Source: CAG-390 sp045636385
Lineage (GTDB): Bacteria > Bacillota > Clostridia > Oscillospirales > CAG-272
Assembly: GCA_045636385.1 (NCBI GenBank)
Contig: JAZTXK010000044.1
Coordinates: 28,823-92,822, forward strand
Direction: 5' to 3'
Length of the DNA stretch: 64,000 nt
The position numbers and the translations under genes were made by a program. Below the pieces are notes generated by a model. It was not told where the DNA came from. It saw only the letters and a program-made list of their open reading frames with translations, and did no database searches. The number at the start of each line of letters is the position of its first letter. Within the stretch, counting starts at the first letter, position 1. Of this stretch, positions 23,049 to 32,653 are shown piece by piece.

Positions 23049-23881
23049 TCATTAAATCCGACTGGCATATTCACAGCGAATATTCATACGACGCGGAAAA
23101 TCCGCTTGAGCTGATCGCGGAGAGAGCGACGGCGCAGGGGCTTTGCCGCATTGGTATTACCGACCACGCAAACTTTAACGATACAAAATTTATAGGCGAC
23201 CTTCATGCTTCCGTCGCGGGAGTCCGGGAGATGCAGAAAAAGTATCCCTTTATGATACTCGGCGTTGAGCTGACACCTATCGAGAAGCCCGAGTTCGATC
23301 ATATCGCCATCACCGGTACGCGTGAAGGCTACGAGCCGCCTATCTCCGACAAGCCTTACGATATCGAGCTTGCTTGCAGTAAGGAAGAGCTCGTAAAACT
23401 CGGCGTGCGCTACGCCATCGGCGCGTCGCATTGGAGAGTTGATTCCCCGAACGCGAAAAAGCTTGATCCCGATCTTGATGCCTGCATCAAGGAGTGGTAC
23501 CGTCAGCAGATGTTCCTTGCCGCCGACGAGAGAGTTACCATCCTCGGTCACCCCTGGTATATGGGCAAGGCGATCTGGTACGAGGATTTCGACGTCATTC
23601 CGCGCTCGATGAAGCTCGATATCGCAAACGAGCTCAAGAAGAACGGAAAGTACGTTGAATGCAATTCCCACTTCTTCCTCACTCCCAAGGCAAGCGAGAA
23701 GTTCCGCCGTCAGTATGCGGAATATCTCAGAGAAATGTTTGAGATGGGAATCCCCGTGACCTACGGCTCGGATTCGCACAAGAACTATCCCGACGCGCGC
23801 GAGGCGGTTGAAGCCTATCTGCGCGAGGCGGGATTCGTCGAGGGCGATTTCTCCGAGATCGCGGAAAAGGATCTTTGGTAA
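23045..23881 (+). CDS. PHP-domain phosphoesterase (histidinol-phosphatase-like)
   Basis: A 278-residue PHP-superfamily protein. Metal ligands appear in SDWHIHSEYSYDA (H-x-H), GITDHANFND (D-H), LGVELTPIE (E), IGASHWRVD (H), TILGHPWYMG (H) and TYGSDSHKNY (D-x-H). This full set is typical of histidinol phosphatase-type PHP enzymes; no histidine-biosynthesis gene is nearby. Cytoplasmic. It differs clearly from the PHP protein at 19914 and is not a recent copy. Confidence 0.86.
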   Translation: MIIKSDWHIHSEYSYDAENPLELIAERATAQGLCRIGITDHANFNDTKFIGDLHASVAGVREMQKKYPFMILGVELTPIEKPEFDHIAITGTREGYEPPISDKPYDIELACSKEELVKLGVRYAIGASHWRVDSPNAKKLDPDLDACIKEWYRQQMFLAADERVTILGHPWYMGKAIWYEDFDVIPRSMKLDIANELKKNGKYVECNSHFFLTPKASEKFRRQYAEYLREMFEMGIPVTYGSDSHKNYPDAREAVEAYLREAGFVEGDFSEIAEKDLW

Positions 23882-23887
23882 TATATT

Positions 23888-23928
23888 TCGGCCTGCTCAA
23901 ATCGGAAATTTGGGCAGACCGATTTTTT
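23888..23928 (+). terminator. Terminator after the second PHP gene
   Basis: CGG-CCTGCTCAAAT pairs with ATTTGGGCAG-ACCG around CGGA and is followed by ATTTTTTATTTT. Confidence 0.85.
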
Positions 23929-23936
23929 ATTTTCTA

Positions 23937-23965
23937 TTGAAATCAAGACGGAAAAATGATATAAT
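23937..23965 (+). promoter_or_regulatory. sigma-A promoter of the sugar isomerase/SGNH operon
   Basis: TTGAAA (23937-23942) and TATAAT (23960-23965), 17-base spacer, TGA extended -10. Confidence 0.85.
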
Positions 23966-23998
23966 AAAATCAATAAAATACTCCCTTGGAGGTACATT

Positions 23999-24898
23999 AT
24001 GAAACTTGCAACGACAACAGGCGATTTTTACGGTTACACTCATTCGCAGACAAAGGCTCTTGAGCATATCCGCGCGGCGGGATTCAAGTATGCGGACTAT
24101 AACTTCGGCGGCGATTACCGCGACCGCGCGGGTGTTTATTCAGACGATTATAAGCACTATTTCGGTGAGGTCAATGAGGCTGCGGAGAAGATCGGCATCA
24201 AGCTCGTTCAGGCGCATTCGCCGATGGGCAAGCCTCTCATTGATGATGGCGGCGTGTTTATCGCCGACACTATCCGATGCGTTGAGGCGTGCGGAGCTTG
24301 GGGAATTCCCAATCTCGTCGTCCATTCGGGCTACGTTCACGGTCTGACACCCGAGGAGACCTTTGAGCAGAATAAGCTCTTCTTTATGCCCATTTTGCGC
24401 GAGGCAGAGAAGTGGGGCGTCAATATCCTCGTCGAAAATTTCAACAAGATGCACCACGAGGGACTTTATTGGATCGACAACGCGACCGACCTCCTCCGTC
24501 AGATCGAGGTCGTTGACCATCCGCTTTTCCACGCCGTATGGGATGCGGGACACGCGAATATGCAGGATATGCCGCAGGACGAGGAGCTTCGTCTGCTCGG
24601 CAGCCACGTTCGCGCGCTCCATATTCAGGACAATATGCAGGAGTCGGATACCCACCTCGTCCCCTTCCTCGGCACGATGAATCTCGACGCCGTAATGAAC
24701 GGACTTCTCGACATCGGCTACGACGGATATTTCACCTTCGAGGTCGGCGGATTCTTCACACCCGCATCAAAGCGACGTAAATACGAGCGCGAAACCCGCC
24801 TCGCGGGCGCACCGATTGCGCTCAAGGATGCCTTCGAGCGTTATCTCTACGATCTTGGCAGAGTAGTCCTTGAATCCTACGGGGTTTACGAGGAATGA
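23999..24898 (+). CDS. Sugar phosphate isomerase/epimerase (TIM barrel)
   Basis: A 299-residue protein of the xylose-isomerase-like TIM-barrel superfamily (AP endonuclease family 2 fold). Typical segments are FKYADYNFGGDYRDRAG, LVQAHSPMGKPL, LVVHSGYVHGLTPEE, ILVENFNKMHHEGLYW with the metal-binding glutamate, HAVWDAGHANMQ with the metal histidine, and RALHIQDN. Such enzymes interconvert keto sugars or inositol derivatives; the substrate is unknown. GGAGG lies seven bases before the ATG. The next gene overlaps its stop (ATGA). Confidence 0.88.
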   Translation: MKLATTTGDFYGYTHSQTKALEHIRAAGFKYADYNFGGDYRDRAGVYSDDYKHYFGEVNEAAEKIGIKLVQAHSPMGKPLIDDGGVFIADTIRCVEACGAWGIPNLVVHSGYVHGLTPEETFEQNKLFFMPILREAEKWGVNILVENFNKMHHEGLYWIDNATDLLRQIEVVDHPLFHAVWDAGHANMQDMPQDEELRLLGSHVRALHIQDNMQESDTHLVPFLGTMNLDAVMNGLLDIGYDGYFTFEVGGFFTPASKRRKYERETRLAGAPIALKDAFERYLYDLGRVVLESYGVYEE

Positions 24899-25530
24899 GA
24901 ATACTTTTTATAGGCAACAGCGCGACCTACGTTCACGATATCCCCGAAAATCTTGCCCGTCTTGCCACGGCGGCGGGGTATCCGACCGAGTGCGTGCGCA
25001 TCGTCAAGGGCGGATGGAAGCTCTCGCAGCACGCCGAAGCGGGAAGCCGCGCACTTGCGGAGATCGAAAAGGGATACGACATTGTCGTTCTTCAGGACAA
25101 CGGCAACTGCATTGAAAATGACGAACGCCGCGCGGCATCGGTTGCCGCATCCGAAATTCTCGGCAAAGCCGCGCGAGACAGCGGAGCGAAGGTGTATTAT
25201 TACGTCCGTCCGCCGTATGGATACGAGGCTTTCGGCCGCTCGCCCGTGGAGCAATGCCGTGAATTTGACCGCTTTTTTACCGAAATAGCCGATCGCGAGG
25301 GCGCGGTCTGCGCATACGTTAACCGCGCGTTTGAGTACGCGATCGAAAACAGCGATATCCGCCTCTGGGGCGACGATAACGCCCACACGAGCGACGAGGG
25401 CGCGTACCTTGCCGTTTGCGTGATATTCGCTACAATTTTCCGCGCCTCGGCAACTTTGCTCGACGGCGACGGGATCGAAAATGCGAAAGTATTGCAGGAG
25501 ATAGCCGATAAAATAGTTTTTGGAGGTTAA
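24895..25530 (+). CDS. SGNH/GDSL-type hydrolase (DUF4886-like)
   Basis: A 211-residue cytoplasmic hydrolase. Block I reads ILFIGNSATYVHDI, with GNS in place of the usual GDS around the nucleophilic serine. LQDNGNCIEN matches block III asparagine, and DNAHTSDEGAYL supplies the catalytic Asp/His pair (D-x-x-H form). This is an esterase/deacetylase fold; GNS variants are common in DUF4886-like proteins linked to glycan breakdown. Coupled to the sugar isomerase gene upstream, which supports a carbohydrate role. Confidence 0.82.
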   Translation: MRILFIGNSATYVHDIPENLARLATAAGYPTECVRIVKGGWKLSQHAEAGSRALAEIEKGYDIVVLQDNGNCIENDERRAASVAASEILGKAARDSGAKVYYYVRPPYGYEAFGRSPVEQCREFDRFFTEIADREGAVCAYVNRAFEYAIENSDIRLWGDDNAHTSDEGAYLAVCVIFATIFRASATLLDGDGIENAKVLQEIADKIVFGG

Positions 25531-25533
25531 TAT

Positions 25534-26850
25534 ATGGACAAAGCCGTACAGGTTTATAAAAAATACAAATCGCAAGTTCAGGTCACTTGTTTTATTGCAT
25601 TCTTTCTTTATATTGTTATATCCGCAATTCTCAATTTCATAGGTCTGTTCCCGCTTGTAATACCCGCGGCTGTGATCGTGACGTTGAGTTCCCGAAAAAG
25701 AGTTCTGTCTCTTGTCCGTAAGCACATTATGGGAATCATGCTTGACGATCTTGATGCCCACCTCTACCGCGAGGTCATCACAACGTCGGGAATCGGCGCG
25801 AAAAACATCTTTCATATTATGGAAAGTGAATTTTACGTCGGAAATGTTCGCGGCGCAATAGCGATCGGCGAAGCCGTTTATACCAACAGTTCGATATCGG
25901 AAAAGTACAGGTATTCGACACTTGCTTTTCTTGCGCAGTATTATTATTGTCTTGGCGACGATGAAGGATTGGCTTCCGTGTGCCGACGTTTCCGCGAATT
26001 CAAGCTTCCGAAGCGCGGCGCACGTATTCGGGATACGGAAAAGATCATCGGAAAATACGAAAAGTTTCTTGCGGGCGACTACGATGCCTTCGTCCGTCCG
26101 ATAAATCCGAAGCTCAAGGGAACTTTATATCCGCTCGTGACTTCCTTCAATGAGGCGCGTGCTGCGCTGAAAAAGGGAGATGCTCGATCTGCGAGGGCGA
26201 TCTTTTCCTCGCTTTCCGTGTCGGCTGAAAATACCGTTTTGGGTATACTTTCGCGCCGCGCGGTCGAGGCAATCGACGGCGGCATAGACTACTCCGAAGC
26301 GGTAGCGCAGAGCGCGGGCGATCAGGTTGACGCCGAAGCGACGGTTAAAAAATTCATTGAAGAAGACAAAAAATTCAAAAAGGGCAGAAGGCTCTTGCTG
26401 ATATTCATAGCCGTGATTTTGGCTATTGCGCTTCCGAACTCTATCCGCAGTTGGATTCGCGAGGTGGACGAGAAGATCACGCTTCGATTGCTTGACGAGC
26501 ACTACGACAATATCGAGATCGTCGATATGTTTTGGTTCCGTGTGGACGGAAAGAGAAACGAGCTGACGTTTATTGCCGAGGGCGACGGAGTTTTGTACCT
26601 CGGCGGCAGATATCGGGATGAAAACGGCGACTTTACAGCGAGCATTTACTCGATCTGCAGGCTTTCCGAGCTTGATGAAAACGGCAAATTTGTGCAAGCC
26701 TTTTCCAATCACGATAACGTCGCGCTACTGTATTTCCACGTCAACAGCGAATTTTTCTACGTCGACGAAGACGAGGTGCTCTTATACGGCAGATACTATG
26801 TCGGAGAAAAATTTGTTACGGTTATCATTGATGACGAAGTAATTGAATAA
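25534..26850 (+). CDS. Membrane protein of unknown function with helical repeats
   Basis: A 438-residue protein I do not recognise. Residues about 18-52 form a hydrophobic hairpin. About 70-290 are helical, TPR-like (VRGAIAIGEAVYTNSS, YYYCLGDDEGLASVCRRF, NEARAALKKGDARSARAIF). A further membrane helix lies near 288-305 (LLLIFIAVILAIALP), and a beta-rich C-terminal domain follows (FWFRVDGKRNELTFIAEG onward). It starts three bases after the SGNH stop, with GGAGG eight bases before the ATG, so it belongs to that operon. No catalytic motif is seen. Confidence 0.7.
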   Translation: MDKAVQVYKKYKSQVQVTCFIAFFLYIVISAILNFIGLFPLVIPAAVIVTLSSRKRVLSLVRKHIMGIMLDDLDAHLYREVITTSGIGAKNIFHIMESEFYVGNVRGAIAIGEAVYTNSSISEKYRYSTLAFLAQYYYCLGDDEGLASVCRRFREFKLPKRGARIRDTEKIIGKYEKFLAGDYDAFVRPINPKLKGTLYPLVTSFNEARAALKKGDARSARAIFSSLSVSAENTVLGILSRRAVEAIDGGIDYSEAVAQSAGDQVDAEATVKKFIEEDKKFKKGRRLLLIFIAVILAIALPNSIRSWIREVDEKITLRLLDEHYDNIEIVDMFWFRVDGKRNELTFIAEGDGVLYLGGRYRDENGDFTASIYSICRLSELDENGKFVQAFSNHDNVALLYFHVNSEFFYVDEDEVLLYGRYYVGEKFVTVIIDDEVIE

Positions 26851-26855
26851 AAAAT

Positions 26856-26885
26856 AAGGACAGAGAATGCAAATTCTCTGTCCTT
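26856..26885. terminator. Bidirectional terminator between convergent operons
   Basis: AAGGACAGAGAA and TTCTCTGTCCTT pair around TGCAAA. On the minus strand it is followed by TATTTTTTATT and sits 12 bases past the CPBP gene stop; it also follows the plus-strand membrane gene. Confidence 0.82.
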
Positions 26886-26896
26886 TAAATTTAGGT

Positions 26897-27955
26897 TTAT
26901 GCAAACAAAGTTGCTACTGTAAGTGCTACCAGCACCGCCGCGCCTGCGATAGTGCCGACGTTGAGAATCGCCGCGCGGCTCTTTTCGGCGGCGGTCAGCT
27001 TGGGGCAGTTGTTCTCAATCTTCGATTTTTTGAAGTTGATGAGAAGGATTATTCCGCCCGCGATATTGATCGCGCCTATGACGAGCGCGTAAAGGAGATA
27101 GGCGGCAACGGGCAGACCGTATTCGGTGAGAAGCGCGAATATCTCGTCGATCTGTATCTCGGCGGTGGTTTGGTTGATCTTATTGAGAAATTCAAGAACC
27201 TTGGGCAAGAGAAGTCCTGGGATAACGCCCATTACCGTGTTGAATACCATATGCATCAGCGTTACGGTGAGGTAGCTTCCCGTTTTGCAGTAAACGTAGC
27301 CGAAGATGACACCGAGCCCGAAGGCGTAGAAGAACTGGCTGAAATTCTGATGGAAAAGCCCGAAGAATGCGGCGGAGATGAGGATAGCAGTAAGCTCGCC
27401 GTATTTATGCGTGCGATCGATGAGCACCTTGCGGAAGAAGAATTCCTCAAGTATCGGCGCGAGAATGCCCGTGCAGATGAACATCTGGAGGGGCTCGGTT
27501 TCAAGGATGATGCCCGTAAGTTGATTAACGACCTGATTGCCAGTTATCGTATTCCATACGAGAAGTCCGACGGCGCCGATCATATTTCCAACCCAGCCGG
27601 TAGCGAAGCAGATGCACATCAGCTTCATAAATTTGCCCGCACCGATGCGCTCCCCCGTGGGCGCACTTTTTTTCGTGCCAATAAGAGTGCAAAGACCTAC
27701 CGCAAGCGAGAGTGCGATCAGGACCTCGTTGAAGTAAAGAAGGTATTTGTTGTATATTTCCTTGACTGCCGCGTCGGCGTCTTTGAGAAATACTCCGAGC
27801 GCAAGCGACAAAAGAACCATAAACAGAGATATTCCGAAGAGCGCCCAGCCGCACCGCGAATATGCGCGGCGCATGCCGTTCAATTTTGCCTCTTTTTCCT
27901 CGGGAAATACGAAAGCAAGTTCATTTTGGGGTGTCTGAATGATTTCCTCTGACAT
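26897..27955 (-). CDS. CPBP family intramembrane metalloprotease
   Basis: A 352-residue membrane protein with about eight hydrophobic helices. The CPBP (CaaX protease/bacteriocin-processing) motifs are complete: PILEEFFFRKVLIDR (E-E-x-x-x-R), ISAAFFGLFHQNFSQFFYAF (F-x-x-x-H) and LTLMHMVFN (H-x-x-x-N). The family cleaves peptides inside or near the membrane; in bacteria some members give bacteriocin immunity. The ATG at 27955 has GGAG eight bases upstream; a longer in-frame start would overlap the MATE gene end. It is the last gene of the GH127-EEP-MATE-CPBP operon. Confidence 0.9.
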   Translation of the reverse strand: MSEEIIQTPQNELAFVFPEEKEAKLNGMRRAYSRCGWALFGISLFMVLLSLALGVFLKDADAAVKEIYNKYLLYFNEVLIALSLAVGLCTLIGTKKSAPTGERIGAGKFMKLMCICFATGWVGNMIGAVGLLVWNTITGNQVVNQLTGIILETEPLQMFICTGILAPILEEFFFRKVLIDRTHKYGELTAILISAAFFGLFHQNFSQFFYAFGLGVIFGYVYCKTGSYLTVTLMHMVFNTVMGVIPGLLLPKVLEFLNKINQTTAEIQIDEIFALLTEYGLPVAAYLLYALVIGAINIAGGIILLINFKKSKIENNCPKLTAAEKSRAAILNVGTIAGAAVLVALTVATLFA

Positions 27956-27969
27956 GATTTTCTCCTTAC

Positions 27970-29361
27970 TTATGCTGTTTTTCCTATTGTTTTGTATACG
28001 TTCAGCCACTTGCCGCTGAAATAACGCCAAGCGAAGAGGATGGTTCTGAATACCCAGTCGACGGTCATTGCAACCCAGACTCCGAGCGGACCCATACCGA
28101 ATCCCGCGATGGTGAGGCCGAAGATCTCAACTGCCTCAAGCGAGAAGACATAGCAGAGTCCAACGCGGAAGGTCCACATCGAGATCATCGAAATGACGAG
28201 CGGGAATTTTACGTCGCTTGCCGCGCGGAAGGCTGAGGGAAGCGTAAACGCCGCGGGCCAGATGACCGCCGCGCAGATTGCGTGGTAGATGATGAGCTGA
28301 TACGCGATATCCGCGCCCTCGGCGGAAAGCTCGTAGAATCCGATGACGGGCTTTGCGATAAAGAAGGTCAGGATGACGACCGCCCAAAGGCAGACGTAGG
28401 TCGCGCTGATAAGTATGTTCGAGTAACGCTTCGCCTGCTCCTTTTCCTCCGCGCCGACACAGCGTCCGACGACGGTTACCATCGTGTTCGAGAACGCCGT
28501 TCCCGGCATATACTGATAGTTCGCAAGCGTTGCGGCAACGGCGTTTGCCGCGATGGCGGCGGTGCCCATCGAGGAAATAAGGCTCTGGGTTATCAGCTTA
28601 CCGAACTGGAACATACTGCTCTCGATTCCGTTCGGCACGCCGATGCGGAGAATTTCCTTGATGATCGGAAAATCGGGGCGGTAGTCGAGGTAGCGATCGA
28701 CGTAGACCGTGTTTTTACGGTTGCGCAAGAGGTAGAGCGTGATAATCGTACCGATTATACGCGATACGAGCGTCGAAATTGCCGCGCCCATCGCGCCCAT
28801 GCCGTAGCCGTAGATAAGAATAGCATTTCCGCAGACGTTGATGATATTCATACCGAGCGAGATGAGCATCGACATCGTCGAGTTACCCATAACGCGGTAG
28901 AGCGCGCCGCCCGCGTTGTTGATCGCGAGGAAGGGGAATGAGAGCGCGACGAAGACGAAGTAATCCTTTGCCGCGCGCATAACGTCGGGTTCAACGTCGC
29001 CGAAAAGTAGTCCCATAAGGAAATCCTCGAGGATTATGACGGCGATCGAGATAAAGAGCGCAACTGCCGTTGTGGCGTAGGTGAGCTGCTTTGCCGCCGA
29101 GAGCGCGCCCTCGCGGTTCTTCTGTCCGAGGAACTGCGCTACGACGACCGAGCCACCCGAAACAAGCGCGCCGAACGCGATGACGAGCATCGTGTCGAGC
29201 GAGTTGACGAGCGAAACGCCCGAAACCGCGGCTTCGCCCGCCTTTGCCACCATCAGCGTGTCGACCATACCGATCGTGACGGCAAGGATCTGCTGAATTA
29301 TCAGCGGGAGCGCGATTTTAATGAGATCGCTCCTTGAAAAGAGCGGTTTTTTGTTGTCCAT
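27970..29361 (-). CDS. MATE family efflux transporter
   Basis: A 463-residue, twelve-helix exporter of the multidrug and toxic compound extrusion family. It opens LIKIALPLIIQQILAVTIGMVDTLMVAKAG, here a run of helix 1 and the VDTLMV segment; only the shorter piece IGMVDTLMVAKAG need be noted as the family signature. FGALVSGGSVVVAQFLGQKN and AVAATLANYQYMPGTAFSNT are further typical parts. Cation-coupled (H+ or Na+) export of an unknown compound is expected. It starts 15 bases after the EEP lipoprotein stop with AGAAAGA as a moderate ribosome site. Confidence 0.9.
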   Translation of the reverse strand: MDNKKPLFSRSDLIKIALPLIIQQILAVTIGMVDTLMVAKAGEAAVSGVSLVNSLDTMLVIAFGALVSGGSVVVAQFLGQKNREGALSAAKQLTYATTAVALFISIAVIILEDFLMGLLFGDVEPDVMRAAKDYFVFVALSFPFLAINNAGGALYRVMGNSTMSMLISLGMNIINVCGNAILIYGYGMGAMGAAISTLVSRIIGTIITLYLLRNRKNTVYVDRYLDYRPDFPIIKEILRIGVPNGIESSMFQFGKLITQSLISSMGTAAIAANAVAATLANYQYMPGTAFSNTMVTVVGRCVGAEEKEQAKRYSNILISATYVCLWAVVILTFFIAKPVIGFYELSAEGADIAYQLIIYHAICAAVIWPAAFTLPSAFRAASDVKFPLVISMISMWTFRVGLCYVFSLEAVEIFGLTIAGFGMGPLGVWVAMTVDWVFRTILFAWRYFSGKWLNVYKTIGKTA

Positions 29362-29376
29362 AGATTTTTCTTTCTG

Positions 29377-30816
29377 TTAATTAAACTTCAGATCCGCCAT
29401 AACGGGGTAGTGATCGCTCGCGTCGTCGCTTATCTTGTTGACGACGACCTTAAACGCGAGGGCGTTTAATTCCTTCGTATACCATACGAAATCCTCGGAA
29501 ATACGGTTGGTCTCCCTTGTTCCGATCTTATGGAAGGTGCCGTGGGATTTGTTTTGATTTCCGTTGAGCTGTGCGTTTTGCTGAGAGTCGATATAGCCGT
29601 TTGCAACGAGGTGCTTATACGCGCTGTCCGGAGAGGATTGCGTGCGTCCGGTATACAGGTCGCCCGTGAGAATAACGGGGAGCGGGGATGAAAATGCAGA
29701 CTGTGCATCCGCAATGGCGGCAAGCTGCTCCTTCGCCCACTGGCTTGATGAACGGCTGTCGGCGTAGTGTGCGGTCGAGAGGATGAAATTTCGTCCCTTA
29801 TAGGAGAATACCGCCGTATGCGAGCCGTGGTAGTAGATAAATCCCTTGGGATTTGCCGAGGTGGTGTTGGTCTTCTGCGTTGAATAACGCCAAGCGGACG
29901 AGATGACCTCAAGGCCGATATCCTTGCGGTAGATGATGTTGGAATTTATCGTTTTGCCCTTTATTGCATCCGCACCCTCCTCGGGCTTGCCCTTGTCGTA
30001 GGGCGAATCGAGGCAAACGTAGTATTCGCCGAGTTCGCCCATAACGGCATCGAAAAAGACGGTATTTCCGTTGTGGCTGGCGTAAAACTCGTTGGTCGTG
30101 ATGATATCGGGCAGGAATTGCAGTATCATATCCGCAATATCCTCGCCGCGCGTGACGTTGTCGGTATAAACTACGGGAGGCGTTGTGACGTTGGGATCAA
30201 GATAGGGCGCCGCCATATTCCAATGGAATACGCGGAGATCGGTGCCCTCGGCGCGCTCCCACATACTGTTTTTGTTCTTATTGACCGTGTCGAGAATGTC
30301 GCCGCTTATGACGGTTCCTTCAAGTGCGGTCGGCGCGGGTGCGAGGGAGGAGATGTATGCGGTCAGCTCCTCGGTGAGCTTTTCAAGAGTGGCTCTGCCC
30401 TCGCCCATAACGACGAGCTTTTCGCCGATAACGCGGACTTCGTAGTACACGTTCGGGCGGGAGAATGCTCCCCTGACCTCGGCACTTTCGTCGCGGTTGG
30501 TCTTACCGACGAGGATCTCGCGCTCGCCTTCCTTTGCCGTGTGGCTTTTCACGGGAAGACGGCATCCGACAGCTTCGTTGATCGCCATTTTCAGCTCGTT
30601 TGCACAAGCCAAAGAGGCTTTCGAGCCGTTGTGGATTATTGTGTATTCCGAAATATCCGCGCCCGCGATCGATATCGAGAGCACTTCGGGGATCGCTTCG
30701 GTGGTTTCGGCGGGGAGAGTGGTTTCGGGCAACGTGGTTTCTGCCGGAATCTCCGCGGGGGCGCAGGAGAGAAGGATGAGGGGCAGAAGCGCAAGTATTA
30801 AAATAAATCTTTTCAT
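29377..30816 (-). CDS. Lipoprotein with endonuclease/exonuclease/phosphatase (EEP) domain
   Basis: A 479-residue lipoprotein: signal MKRFILILALLPLILLSC with lipobox LLSC, a Thr/Glu/Pro linker, then a module at about 50-160 (EYTIIHNGSKASLACANEL, REILVGKTNRDESAEVRGAF, VIGEKLVVMGEG). The same module occurs in the GDPD and MBL lipoproteins of this window. The C-terminal EEP (DNase I-like) domain from about 200 has RVFHWNMA (N), TTNEFYAS (catalytic E), FILSTAHYAD (H), ILTGDLYTG (D) and DDASDHYPVMADL (D-H). It would cleave a phosphodiester or phosphomonoester outside the cell. Its start overlaps the GH127 stop (ATGA). Confidence 0.87.
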   Translation of the reverse strand: MKRFILILALLPLILLSCAPAEIPAETTLPETTLPAETTEAIPEVLSISIAGADISEYTIIHNGSKASLACANELKMAINEAVGCRLPVKSHTAKEGEREILVGKTNRDESAEVRGAFSRPNVYYEVRVIGEKLVVMGEGRATLEKLTEELTAYISSLAPAPTALEGTVISGDILDTVNKNKNSMWERAEGTDLRVFHWNMAAPYLDPNVTTPPVVYTDNVTRGEDIADMILQFLPDIITTNEFYASHNGNTVFFDAVMGELGEYYVCLDSPYDKGKPEEGADAIKGKTINSNIIYRKDIGLEVISSAWRYSTQKTNTTSANPKGFIYYHGSHTAVFSYKGRNFILSTAHYADSRSSSQWAKEQLAAIADAQSAFSSPLPVILTGDLYTGRTQSSPDSAYKHLVANGYIDSQQNAQLNGNQNKSHGTFHKIGTRETNRISEDFVWYTKELNALAFKVVVNKISDDASDHYPVMADLKFN

Positions 30817-32621
30817 ATTATTGGCATTTCGGTCATACGGAGCTTGGCACAGCCGTAGGGATAGAGCTCGATCTCCGCTTCATCAGAGATGGGCGTGCGC
30901 GATTCGGGCACCTTGGCGCAGACGTTTTCGTGTCGCTCGGCAAGTCCCCAAGGGATCTGCTTCATCTTTGCCGTCAGCGTTACGGGCGGATGCTCGGAGG
31001 AGAAGGGAATATCGGAGAGGGATTTTTTATTGAGCTTCAATTCAAGCGAGGAGAATGCGTAGTTCCAATCCGACTTCGGGATGTATTCGTAGTCGCAGTA
31101 GGGGAACTTGCGCTCGACGCCGTTTCTCTCGTATTCGTACATCTTCTTTTCGTACTTGATGGGGAGCGAGAAGACGAGCGAGCCGCAACGGACGCTGGCA
31201 AGATTATGCGGACGGTTGAAAAATTCGGGATTTGTGGTAAATTCGATGTTAAAGATCTTCTTTTCGCCCGCCTTGACGGAGAGAACGAGCATAGAGCCGT
31301 AGGCGCAGTTTCCGTTTACCTTGACATCCTTCGCGAAGGAGGGGACGCGGACGAGAAGCTTGAAGTCTTCCTTTGCCTCGAGTGTATATTCAAAAGAGTT
31401 TTCAAAGGGATAATTCGTCTTCAGCTCGACCGAATAAGCGTCGGTTTTGACAGAGGACGGTACGGGAACGACCGAAATGACCTCGTCTTCCGCGTGCATA
31501 AACGCGGAGAGCGCGAATTTAGGCCAAGCCTGACCGAAGTTTGCGGTGCAGCAGCCGTACTCGGGCTCGAGTCCGAAAAGATGCGCCTCGCGCTTGTTCG
31601 TGCCGAAGATGGGCTTGCCGGGGAAACGGATGCAGGCGATCTGGTTGCTCTGCTGATCGTACTGATGCGTCCACATATCGTCGCTGATCGTCGCGGGGAG
31701 GGCGTTAAACGCAAGTACTTCGAGGCGTTCCGCCCACTTGAAGTCGCCCGTTGCGGCGAAAAGATGCTCGTAGGAGTACATCTGCTCGGCAACGGCGCAG
31801 AGCTCCGTTCCCTGGATGGGAGAAAGTCCCGAGAGGCATTCGTCGCCCGTGAAAAGTCCGACGGGCGTGCCATTGTAGTTTTTAAGTACCTCGGAGAGCT
31901 TTTCCGCAACGTCGGAGTATTCCTCGCCGAGAAGATCGTGGCTGACCGCCTCGTATTTCAGCATCATTCCGAGGTTGACGATGTGCGTTTCGTAGGTCCA
32001 CTTGTCAAGCGGACGCTTCCAAAGGTGAGTCAGACTCGGATAATCCGTGCCCTGATCCTTTAAAATGCGGGCGAGGTCGGAGAGCCATTCCTCGTTATAG
32101 CGTTTTTTGAGGAAGTCTATTGCGATAAATGCCTCGAACCAACGGGCACGTCCCCACTTAAAGAGCGAGATCGTGCCCGAGGAGAGCAGATCGTGGTAGT
32201 TTTTCATCACGCGGTAAAGTACCTCGGGGATGCGCTCGTCGCGCGAGCATTCGTAATATACGACAAGGACCTTCGATATAAGCTGTACCGCCCAGCTGTC
32301 GTATGTAGGGATCTCTTCCTCGGCGCAGGGGCATATCCATCCGCTTTCCTTCTGATAGGAAAGAATTGCATCTATATATTTCTTCGCGCGAGCGATCATA
32401 TCCTCGTTTTCGAGGAGGTATGCAAGTGGGATGAATCCGTCGAGCCAATAGGGAACGCGCTCCCAACCCTCGGCGTCGCCTCCGATCCACGCGCTGTCGC
32501 GAACGTCGCGCCAGACCTTATCAAGATTACCCGCAAGTGACTCCGCCTGAATCAGGAGCTGACGGCGAAGCCATCCCTCGGGCTTTATTTCATTTGATGT
32601 GTAAAAATTCCATTTTTTCAC
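30813..32621 (-). CDS. Beta-L-arabinofuranosidase-like glycoside hydrolase (GH127)
   Basis: A 602-residue protein of the (alpha/alpha)6-barrel GH127 family, which removes beta-L-arabinofuranose (or related sugars) using a zinc-bound cysteine nucleophile. The zinc site is intact: E273 and C275 in GTELCAVAEQMYSYEHL, and C357-C358 in EPEYGCCTANFGQAWPKF. No signal peptide, so intracellular. The start is GTG at 32621 with GGAGG eight bases upstream. It leads the operon with the EEP lipoprotein, MATE and CPBP genes; its stop overlaps the EEP start by four bases. Confidence 0.88.
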   Translation of the reverse strand: MKKWNFYTSNEIKPEGWLRRQLLIQAESLAGNLDKVWRDVRDSAWIGGDAEGWERVPYWLDGFIPLAYLLENEDMIARAKKYIDAILSYQKESGWICPCAEEEIPTYDSWAVQLISKVLVVYYECSRDERIPEVLYRVMKNYHDLLSSGTISLFKWGRARWFEAFIAIDFLKKRYNEEWLSDLARILKDQGTDYPSLTHLWKRPLDKWTYETHIVNLGMMLKYEAVSHDLLGEEYSDVAEKLSEVLKNYNGTPVGLFTGDECLSGLSPIQGTELCAVAEQMYSYEHLFAATGDFKWAERLEVLAFNALPATISDDMWTHQYDQQSNQIACIRFPGKPIFGTNKREAHLFGLEPEYGCCTANFGQAWPKFALSAFMHAEDEVISVVPVPSSVKTDAYSVELKTNYPFENSFEYTLEAKEDFKLLVRVPSFAKDVKVNGNCAYGSMLVLSVKAGEKKIFNIEFTTNPEFFNRPHNLASVRCGSLVFSLPIKYEKKMYEYERNGVERKFPYCDYEYIPKSDWNYAFSSLELKLNKKSLSDIPFSSEHPPVTLTAKMKQIPWGLAERHENVCAKVPESRTPISDEAEIELYPYGCAKLRMTEMPII

Positions 32622-32653
32622 GGCAGTTTCCTCCGTTTATTTTATTTGAGTTA

